Origin: Heterohyrax brucei
Taxonomy: Eukaryota > Chordata > Mammalia > Hyracoidea > Procaviidae
Direction of reading: 5' to 3'
Length of the DNA stretch: 64,000 nucleotides
Assembly (NCBI GenBank): GCA_028571685.1
Contig: CM053141.1
Coordinates: 134,320,833-134,384,832, forward strand
Under the pieces are notes generated by a model. That model saw only the letters and a program-made list of their open reading frames with translations. It searched no databases and was not told the origin of the DNA. This document shows, piece after piece, positions 56,885-64,000 of this stretch (position 1 is the first letter of the stretch; every line of letters begins with the position of its first letter). The position numbers and the translations under genes were made by a program.

Positions 56885-57182
56885 TTTTATTACGATTGAA
56901 TGAAAATGTACATTCCCTTATAAATTTACATGCCCACCTATATGCAACTTCCACTGCTCTCCCTGCCCGGCGACAGCACACTATTCCTCTCTGCTCCATA
57001 CATGTCTCATCCTCTGAACAGTCTTCTTTCCCCTCCTCCCCACCCACTCCCCTTCCTCCAATAAGAGGTCAGCAGGATGATATCCTATAGATGCATAGAA
57101 CCATAAAGTGCACCCAAGATACAATTACTCTGCGTCGCCAAGTCCAATTCCTCGTTGTCCGAAGAGTGGGCCTTCATTATGA
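56885..57182 (-). mobile_element. 5'-truncated L1 tail (-)
   Basis: The same 3' UTR end as L1 copies A and B, antisense: GAATGAAAATGTACATTCCC, TATATGCAACTTCCACTGCT, CTCCCTGCCCGGCGACAGCA, AGGTCAGCAGGATGATATCC, ending near GTGGGCCTTCATTATGAG. It is closer to copies A/B than to the 18-kb L1. Confidence 0.85.
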
Positions 57183-57242
57183 GACTACATGACTTTGAAT
57201 TATAGTGTTGGCAAAGAGTGTTGAATATACCATGGACTGCCA

Positions 57243-57305
57243 AAAAACCAAAACAACCAAACCCACTGCCACTGAGTCGATTCCAACTCATAGCAATCTA
57301 TAGTG
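57243..57305 (-). mobile_element. SINE tail fragment (-)
   Basis: AACCAAACCCACTGCCACTG, AGTCGATTCCAACTCATAGC, AATCTATAG: the last ~50 bp of a SINE in antisense, abutting the RTE 3' region. Confidence 0.6.
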
Positions 57306-57595
57306 CTGGATTGCCAGAGGAACAAAGAAATCTGAGTGCTCCTTGGACGTGAGAATGGCAAGACTTTATCTCACATACTTTGGACACTGTTAGCAGGAGG
57401 GACGAGTCCCTGGGGAAGGACATTATGCTTGGTAGAGTGGAGGATCAGGGAAAACGAGGAAGGAGATGGATTGACACAGTGGCTGCAACAATGGGCTCAA
57501 GCATAACAATTTTGAAGATGATCCAGGACTGGGCAGTGTTTCGTTCTGTTGTACATAGAGTAGACTTGATGAAACCTAACAACAATTAAAATAAA
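57306..57595 (+). mobile_element. RTE 3' end (+)
   Basis: The plus frame at 57380-57589 reads DESLGKDIMLGRVEDQGKRG then RRWIDTVAATMGSSITILKM, the C-terminal end of a BovB/RTE-type ORF. The element ends ATGAAACCTAACAACAATTA, the short repeat-like 3' end of RTE LINEs in place of a poly-A. Text upstream (GGAACAAAGAAATCTGAGTG) is shortened. It is 5'-truncated. Confidence 0.8.
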
Positions 57596-57844
57596 ATCTT
57601 GCTGCTTCAGTGTGAGCTTCCTTTTTATATTTACCATCATTAGAATATTTTGGTCTTTATAACTAAGAAAATTGATAATGTGGAAATGAGTAAGAAATGG
57701 ATTTGTATCTATAAAACCTTAGACCAAATCATTAGGTAAACAATAGCATATACAGGACAGAACAGGGCTGCAAGAAAAATAACTCAGTCATTTCACATTT
57801 TAACAAAATGGTGAACTTGGTATAGGGGAAAACCAAACTTGTGT

Positions 57845-58262
57845 GTCTTAGATCCTTAGTGTCTCTGTAACAGAAATGCCACAAATGGAAGGCTTTAACA
57901 AACAGAAATGTGTTTCCTTAAAGTTATAGGAGGCTAGAAGTCTAAAATCAAGGTACTACTAGTTTACCAGAAGTCTCTTTCTGTCTGTCCTGGGGGAAAA
58001 TTCTTGTCTCTTTCACCTTCTCTTCCTCAGTTATTTAGTAATTCCCAAACCATCAGTCTTTCTCCATTCGTGCTTCCTTGCCCCTGTGCCTCACCTGTTC
58101 CTTTCACATCTTAAAAGTGATTGGTTTAAGGCATACCCTAAAGGAGTATAGGTTATTAACCTAACAAAGAAAATGCTATTCCCAGATGGGATTACATCCT
58201 CATGAACAGGGTTTAAAATTTACAACACAATATCCTGGGAGAGACAATTCAATCTATAACAG
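57845..58262 (-). mobile_element. MaLR-like solitary LTR (fossil)
   Basis: Antisense LTR. It starts near CTTAGATCCTTAGTGTCTC and GTAACAGAAATGCCACAAAT and ends GACAATTCAATCTATAACAG, with TAAAATCAAGGTACTACTAG inside. ERVL-MaLR layout, solo and old. Confidence 0.7.
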
Positions 58263-58924
58263 TGAGTAACTTTGAATTTTCGCATCTTCCTTGATCTGTG
58301 ACTGAAAGTTCTCTACTATGTCCCACCACCACACAGAACTTGTCTACTCTCATTTGGTACTTGTCCACTTCTCTTTTGGTTACTTATGGGAACTTTGCTT
58401 AATACAGTTACAATTTTCACGTTATGACTGCTTCCCAACCAGCACTTTGAATAGAGATGATCACTCTTTTTTGATGAATGCCTTGCAGAATTCTTTGTAC
58501 TCTGGTCAATGTCTGTTGATTGCTATTTGCTTCATAACAACTAACTCCTAACTAGGCAGTACCAACTGAATGCAAGTTCACAGTGCATGCAAATAACTGA
58601 CAGGGATTTAGCTATGACTCAGGAGGAATAATTCCTCTAAAAATTTGGGTTTTAAGCCCTTTGCTGTTTAATATTTAGATGATCTAATGTGACATGGATT
58701 AATGGAATAAACATCATGATTCCTGCATTTTAAGATGACAGGTTTAGAATTTAAATCCATTAGTTCAATTATTCATTATTACTTTCAACCAAACTTTATG
58801 AAACATTTATTATAAGCCAGGCATCATACTTGTTCTTGAAAGAGAGGGCATGTTTCTAGTGGGGCTTCCGTTCTAGCCGTGGATGGAGACATAGGAATAG
58901 CACTCACCCTGATGGCAGGCAACA
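58263..58924. other. No recognised feature
   Basis: AT-rich unique-looking DNA. A 77-codon frame at 58318-58551 has no motif. Confidence 0.45.
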
Positions 58925-59075
58925 GCCGCTTAGGGCTGACCATGTGCCCAGCAATTTCATTCAGTTCATTTAATGCATTTACTGCTCACCACAATTCTAA
59001 GCGGTAGGTGCTGTGATCATTTTTTTCAAATAGGTGCAGAAACTGAGGCACAAGTAGTTTGATGCCAGAGATAAA
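58925..59075 (+). repeat. MIR-type SINE
   Basis: GACCATGTGCCCAGCAATTT, CACCACAATTCTAAGCGGTA, AGGTGCAGAAACTGAGGCAC. Confidence 0.75.
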
Positions 59076-60005
59076 CTTTCTTTCAAAAATAAAATAATTT
59101 TATAAGTCAACAGAAAATCATAACTGTCTCAAAATCCAAAGAGGAGGAGATGTTCAAGATGCTATAAAGTATATTTAAAGGAGAAATTACCCCATGAGGA
59201 GCCAGGAGAGCCTTTCTGAAGTAGAGGCAGTAAACATGACATCTGAAGGCAGTGGAGGCATTAACGAGGAGAAAAGGCGCTAAAGGAATATTCCAAACAA
59301 AGGAATACTTTTGACAGGCAGTAGTAAGTGCCATAAAACTCACTCCCTACCCCCTAAAAATGCAAAGTGGAACAGAAGAGGGTCTTTGTGTTTCTGCCAA
59401 CAGTTCCTAAAGCATCTTCACATTCGCTCTCCCACTTGAACACCCTCAGTCGCCCATTGCTGGCACAGAGAACTTGTGCGATTTAAGCAAGGCCAAGAGA
59501 CCATAAGCACCAGTTCCAGAGCCTAAAACCAGTCCCTGTGACTATTCCCTTGAGCCCACTGTGGTTTAGCAGCCAGTGAAGAATAAAGCCATGTGTGTAT
59601 GTGTGTAGACAGCATGTGTGAACATGGCAGAAAAGACAAGTCACGAATAATTCAAAAGATCATATAAAGCTGGTAACCCTGGGGCCTAAGGAAATCTTTA
59701 TCTGGACATAAAAATAGAAGACTAATTCAAAATCAGAACCAAGAGGTAATTATCCTGTGAGAACTGACAGACTTTAAACATCTACTTACAACCTACAGCT
59801 TCAGGAGGGTGTGAAGTATTAGAAAACGTTTCTACTGAAAGCGTTTCTGCTGATAATAATAGTGTTAGAAAATACGGACTCATGAGGCAAAGTCGAAGAA
59901 ATTTGTGTTCTCTTGATCTGGAACATTCATGACAGATGATGACTGCTGTTTTTTATCATCTCTCAGGAGGCAGAGAACAAGAAGGATTTCCACCAGCCTT
60001 GTGAA
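59076..60005. other. No recognised feature
   Basis: Unique-looking DNA. No gene recognised. Confidence 0.45.
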
Positions 60006-60170
60006 CAGTGGAAACCCTAGTGGAGTAGTGGTTAAGTACTATGGCTGCTAACCAAAAATTGATGGTTCGATCCACCAGGCATTCCTCAGAAACACTTTGG
60101 GGCAATTCTACTGTGTTACTGTGAGTTGGAAATTGACTCAGCAACAATGAGTTTGGTTTTGGGGTTTGCA
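60006..60170 (+). mobile_element. AfroSINE (+)
   Basis: Sense copy: GAAACCCTAGTGGAGTAGTG, GTTAAGTACTATGGCTGCTA, GGTTCGATCCACCAGGCATT (intact box-B form), GAGTTGGAAATTGACTC. Confidence 0.9.
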
Positions 60171-60359
60171 GACTGTTCTGTTTCCTGGAGAGAAAGAGGC
60201 ACCCTAGGACTAAATGCCCCAAACAATGAAACTAAATCATTTATGCATGACTCTGGAAATGTAACACAATTCTCCTTCCTATTCCAGATTTACCTATTTA
60301 TGTTTCACTCAAATCAATCTTAAAGTTATTTTGAAATCCTCTAAACATATGCGATGTTG

Positions 60360-60790
60360 TGTGTGTCATGCATTGAACCGTGTTCCACCCCAAAAGTCCG
60401 TGTAGCCATTTAACTAGGCCGTGATTCCTGGTATTGTATGGTGTTCTTTCATGTTGTAAATCCTGCCTCTCTGATGTTAGTGACGGAGGATAGGCAGCAG
60501 TTGTGTTTGTGGGACAGGCTCAGTAAATAAGGTCGTTTTGTGCCTTGAGCCAGTCTCTTGAGAAATAAAGGAAAGGAGCAAGCAGAGAGGTTCAGAGACC
60601 TCATACCACCAAGAAGCGGTGCTGGAAGCTGAGCATGTCCATTGGAAAGGATCTGGGGCCCCTGCGCCTCAGAAGCACAGGGGAAGACTGACAATAGGGA
60701 CCTTTTTCGAGATCCAGCAAAGAAAACCTCCCCGTGGAGGTGATGCGTTTGTGGTAGTTCTGTTAAAGCATCACTAGCTAAAATACTTTG
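60360..60790 (+). mobile_element. MaLR-like solitary LTR (fossil)
   Basis: Sense LTR. It begins around TGTGTCATGCATTGAACCGT and contains TTTAACTAGGCCGTGATTCC, AGAGGTTCAGAGACCTCATA and CACCAAGAAGCGGTGCTGGA. It ends TTAAAGCATCACTAGCTAAAA. The same family as 3370-3678, but more complete. No internal region is attached. Old. Confidence 0.75.
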
Positions 60791-60837
60791 CTAAAGGAAA
60801 AGTTAATCAAGGATTAAAATCAGATAAAAAAAATACT

Positions 60838-61168
60838 CCCAATAAAATACAGACAGGAGTCCATCAGGGTATCAGCCATGTTGATTGGGTCTCTCTCTTA
60901 GCTTCTGGTGATGGTCAGGGATCCTTGGCCTTCATGGCCATAGATGACTCACTCTTGTCACTCCTGGTCTTCATATGGCTGTCATTCCTCTTGTGTCTCT
61001 GTTTTGTCTTCTCATCCTTCAGAACAGTCATGTTAGATCAGAAGCCACCCTAATCCAGTTAGTTTAACTGATACCATCTTCAAAGACCTAATTTCCAAAT
61101 AAAATCACATTTACAACTACAGGGTTAGGAATTACGTTCCGGGGGGACATACTGTAAGCCATAACAAA
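60838..61168 (-). mobile_element. MaLR-like LTR fragment (fossil)
   Basis: Antisense LTR text: CTCTTAGCTTCTGGTGATGG, CACCCTAATCCAGTTAGTTT, CTAATTTCCAAATAAAATCA, TACAGGGTTAGGAATTACG. This is the MST/MLT-like block order. It lies next to the sense LTR at 60360 but has its own subfamily. Old and partial. Confidence 0.7.
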
Positions 61169-61289
61169 GGAAAACGCTCCTGTGTTGTCCTTCCCTAAGA
61201 ATTCCAACAACTTCTTCCTCCTCATTTGCCCTGTCTTCTTATATAGACTATCTGAGTTGGCATAGCAGGACCAGTTCTGGTAATTCCTT

Positions 61290-61600
61290 TTAATGTCTGT
61301 ATGTGTGTATGCGTACGTGTGTAGCCAAGTGTGGAGTGTGTGTGTGTGCTTGTGTGTGTGTGTGTGTGTGCGCGCACACGCCTGCGCGTGTGTGTGCCTG
61401 TGCGTGTGTGCCTGCGCATGTGTGTGCCTGTGCGTGTGTGTGCCTGTGTGTGTGTGTACCTGTGCGTGTGTGTGCCTGTGTGTGTGTGTGCCTGTGCATG
61501 TGTGTGCCTGTGTCTGTGTGCCTGTGCGTGTGTGTGCCTGTGCATGTGTGTGCCTGTGCATGTGGGTGTAGCCAGGTGCGGAATATCTGTGGGTGTGTGT
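61290..61600. repeat. TG-rich minisatellite
   Basis: A (TG)n core followed by about a dozen units close to GTGTGTGCCTGTGC, between 61391 and 61565. GTGTAGCCA-GTG occurs at both edges (61320 and 61566). Long frames on both strands here (up to 182 codons) are products of the repeat. Confidence 0.95.
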
Positions 61601-61624
61601 GAGGGGGGCATGACTTTCTAGTAC

Positions 61625-61765
61625 AGTGCTATTCAAATTTTACTGCCAATAGAATACACCTGGATATGTTTTTAAAATGCAAATTCAGATTCAGTAAGTC
61701 TGGGTGGAATCTGATTCTGCATTTTTAACAAGTGTGGTTCCATAATCCACAATTTGAAAAGCAAG
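61625..61765. repeat. MER5-type hAT MITE fragment
   Basis: GTGCTATTCAAATTTTACTG, AGAATACACCTGGATATGTT, AACAAGTGTGGTTCCATAAT and CACAATTTGAAAAGCAAG follow the MER5 layout. Confidence 0.5.
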
Positions 61766-61984
61766 AGCCTATTGAGCTATTTAAACATCTCATTGTATTT
61801 AGCTGGGGCCCAGGTCTTAAATTCTGGGACAATTTGCTCTATTCTCATAGAATCACATTGCACATACATCACGCAACTGTAATGTATAGTATGGTACTAT
61901 ATGCATTATTCTGCATGTTGCTTTTTATTAATGGATATTGTGCGTGTATTTCTAAGACTTACCCATAGTGGGAGATACAGCTCT

Positions 61985-62180
61985 ATTTTAGCAGTTCTCG
62001 AATTTTAGCATAAATTAGAATCACCTGGAAGGCTTGGTAAACTGCAGATTGCTGGGCCTTACCAACAGAGCTTGTGCTTCAGTAGATCTGGGGTGGGGCC
62101 TAAGGAAATTGTATTCCCAGGTGATGCTGATGCCACTGACTGGGGAGAGAACGGGGAGGCACACTGAGAATTATTGCTTT
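61985..62180. repeat. MER5A-type hAT MITE
   Basis: GCAGTTCTCGAATTTTAGCA, TAGAATCACCTGGAAGGCTT, CTTCAGTAGATCTGGGGTGG, CCAGGTGATGCTGATGCCAC, CACTGAGAATTATTGC: near-complete MER5A between inverted ends. Confidence 0.85.
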
Positions 62181-62218
62181 TGTGTGTTCATTTTAATGGC
62201 TGTATGATATTCCTCTCT

Positions 62219-62354
62219 ATAACAGAACACAAGGTCAGCAGTTCAAATCCACCAGGCGCTCCTTGAATACTCTAGAGGGCAGTTCTACTCTGGCCTCTAG
62301 GGTCGCCATGAGTCGGATCCGACTCGACGGCACTTGGCTTGGCTAATAGAACAC
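62219..62354 (+). mobile_element. Young-subfamily SINE (+), 5'-truncated, with imperfect TSD
   Basis: Body 62231-62342: AAGGTCAGCAGTTCAAATCC, CTCCTTGAATACTCTAGAGG, GGTCGCCATGAGTCGGATCC, GACTCGACGGCACTTGGCTT. It lacks the tRNA-like start. It keeps several CpGs, so it looks young. TSDs are ATAACAGAACAC and CTAATAGAACAC. It is the window's best source copy for the tail found in the micro-insertion at 47687. Confidence 0.85.
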
Positions 62355-62668
62355 GTGATATAATGTGTACGTTGTTAAAGCATCATTTATCTTTGAATAA
62401 ACATTTAAATTATTTCCTATTTCAAAATTACATCACTGAAATTATACAGTTTCAAGATGGTGTCATGAAGGTTTTAATTTATGTTTTTTTCAGTGCACTC
62501 ATGAGCTTTTCTAGGTGCTGGTTCTCACTGCCATCAGACCCAGAGCCTCTTTTTTTAAACAAATACTTTGTAATTCTTTCTTCACTATCCTAAAATGAAA
62601 TTCTTCGGTAATATTGCCCACCAAAATACACAGTTTAGAAAATAAAGTTAGTACCTAGCTGTAATATC

Positions 62669-62958
62669 AAGAAATAGTTTTCTGGCAATGCAGAGTGACC
62701 ATATATTGGTTGCACTTTATGGTTCTATACATCTGTAGAATATCAGCCTGCTGACCTCTGGCTGGAGGAAGGAGAGTGGGTTGAGAGGAGGGGAAAGGAG
62801 ACTGTTGGGAGGATAAGACGTGTAAGGAGCAGAGAGGAATAGTGTGCTGTCACCGACAGGGAGAGCAGTGGAAGCTGCATAGAGGTGGGCATGTAAATTT
62901 ATACAGGAATGTACATTTTCATTCAATCATGTTAAATAAAAAAAAAGAAATAGTTTTC
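62669..62958 (+). mobile_element. 5'-truncated L1 tail (+) with 14-bp TSD
   Basis: Direct repeats AAGAAATAGTTTTC at 62669-62682 and 62945-62958 enclose 262 bp of L1 3' end: GCAATGCAGAGTGACCATAT, GACCTCTGGCTGGAGGAAGG, GGGCATGTAAATTTATACAG, ATTCAATCATGTTAAATA, then an A tail. Same lineage as L1 copies A and B. Confidence 0.95.
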
Positions 62959-63302
62959 AATAAATTGGTATCTGTTCCAATTTGTAAATGTCTGAGTGTA
63001 TCAGAATGCAAGATGTAATCAGATGGAAACACTTAAAATAGATGTTTGAATTTCACAAACCTATAAAAATTGAAAAGCCTCTAGAAAGTACAGGAAAATG
63101 ATAGAATAGAGAATAGGTGGACACTAAAATAAGGATCAATAAATCGTAAGCAATTTTAGACTGACCTATTTATGTATGAAAGACAAGGGAGGAAAGATCC
63201 TTAATTGAGGTGATGTTAATATGACAATGCAGGTGACAGAATGCCCAAGGGCAGAAAATCAGTAAGTGTGGTATGCCTGCAGAGAATCTGAGCTTTATTT
63301 TT
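62959..63302. other. No recognised feature
   Basis: AT-rich unique-looking DNA. Confidence 0.45.
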
Positions 63303-63465
63303 AATTGTTAGTTGCCCTTGAGTTTTAAGTCCACCGCATAGCCATCCCATGTGTGCACAGTAGAACTTTTTCACAGCGTTTTCAGGGTTGTGATCTTCAG
63401 AGACACCTCTGGGTGAGTTAGAGCTGCCAACTTTTGGGCTAGTAGTTGAGCACTTACCATTTGAG
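63303..63465 (-). mobile_element. AfroSINE, diverged (-)
   Basis: Antisense copy: ATTGTTAGTTGCCCTTGAG, CCCATGTGTGCACAGTAGAA, GAGTTAGAGCTGCCAACTTT, TAGTAGTTGAGCACTTACC. Confidence 0.75.
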
Positions 63466-63674
63466 CCACCTTATAATTTGTTCTTGTGTGCAACTGAGTC
63501 AGTTCCAATTCATAGCAATGCTATAGGAACTTTCTCATAGGGCTTCCAAGGCTTTAATCTTTATAGAAGCAGACTGACATATCTTTCTCCCTCAGTGGGT
63601 TTGAACCACTGAACTTTTGGATAGTAGCTGAGCTCTTCAGCACTGCACCACCAGGGCTCCTCCCACCTTATAAT
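63466..63674 (-). mobile_element. AfroSINE, long variant (-), 12-bp TSD
   Basis: Direct repeats CCACCTTATAAT at 63466-63477 and 63663-63674. Body: GTGTGCAACTGAGTCAGTTC, AATCTTTATAGAAGCAGACT, CAGTGGGTTTGAACCACTGA, CACTGCACCACCAGGGCTCC. Confidence 0.92.
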
Positions 63675-63828
63675 AAACCAAAGCCAAACCCATTACTGGC
63701 AGTCATAGGTACCCTATAGGACAGAGTTGAACCACCCCAGAGAGAGTTTCCAAGGAACAACTGGTAGATTTGAACTGCTGACCTTTTAACTAGCAGTAGA
63801 GCTCTTGGCCACTGAACCATCATGGCTT
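63675..63828 (-). mobile_element. AfroSINE (-)
   Basis: Antisense copy: ACCAAAGCCAAACCCATTAC, GGTACCCTATAGGACAGAGT, AACTGGTAGATTTGAACTGC, CTCTTGGCCACTGAACCATC. It begins right after the TSD of the previous SINE. Confidence 0.85.
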
Positions 63829-64000
63829 CTATCTTACATAAGTGGTGTCAAAACAATGCCTTTTGTCATGATAGGAGACAGGACAATGACCAAGTATCAA
63901 AGAAAATGTATCTCTTACCTTGAAACTCCAAGTATCAAGGTGTAAGTTCAGTCTCTAAGACTGAAAACAATCTCCTTGGTTATACAACATATTGAAAAAA

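Noticed and set aside
61088-61636. Long open frames (up to 182 codons) on both strands
   Set aside because: They are made by the TG/CA minisatellite (His-Thr and Val-Cys runs), with no domain.
1-64000. tRNA genes at SINE heads
   Set aside because: The box-A/B-like text belongs to SINEs; no sequence folds into a full cloverleaf that I can see.
1-64000. CRISPR arrays, operons or bacterial-type systems
   Set aside because: The content is mammalian throughout; no regular spaced repeats or bacterial gene layout were seen.

Overview
The window looks like intergenic or intronic DNA from an afrotherian mammal, most likely an elephant. It carries about 30 copies of a tRNA-derived SINE with a box-B-like GGTTCAAATCC and a 3' end reading roughly GTCGCTATGAGTCGGAATCGACTC (AfroSINE). 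It also carries RTE/BovB-like LINE pieces whose 3' ends resemble the SINE tail, two 7.2-kb L1s, and old mammalian repeats (MIR, L2, MER5, MaLR LTRs). I recognise no RNA gene and no convincing host protein-coding gene. One short frame at 40314-40517 (-) could be a last coding exon. Most open frames are chance frames or pieces of L1, RTE or mariner.

Layout. 1-11 kb: RTE 3' region at the left edge, SINEs, a partial MaLR LTR, MER5 copies and long unique stretches. 11-20 kb: L1M tail, MIR, L2, then a 5'-truncated afrotherian L1 (18332-19765). 20-31 kb: SINEs, an RTE fragment split by a mariner-like DNA transposon (23541-25447), a second L1 3' UTR, a fold-back element near 27 kb, a MaLR LTR, L2 and MIR. 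31.4-38.6 kb: full-length but decayed L1 copy A (-). 38.7-43.1 kb: unique DNA, including a GC-richer block at 42.2-42.9 kb. 43.2-50.4 kb: younger full-length L1 copy B (-), inserted into a SINE. 50.5-64 kb: SINEs, an old L1 (51-53.3 kb), short L1 tails, a second RTE 3' end, MaLR LTRs, a TG-rich minisatellite, MER5 copies, and a run of same-strand SINEs near the right edge.

How the parts relate. L1 copies A and B share one layout: a 5' UTR of about 1 kb with two monomer-like units, ORF1, a spacer, ORF2, and a 3' UTR of about 1 kb with a G-rich (quadruplex-type) tract. Copy B is interrupted by 14 nt matching the extreme 3' tail of a local SINE subfamily, flanked by a 9-bp target-site duplication. 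It shifts the ORF2 frame. Related tail-only or strongly 5'-truncated copies lie at 51783 and 52418. These micro-insertions, the SINE/RTE tail similarity and the mariner-in-RTE nesting are the most interesting observations. I found no evidence of a new multi-gene system.
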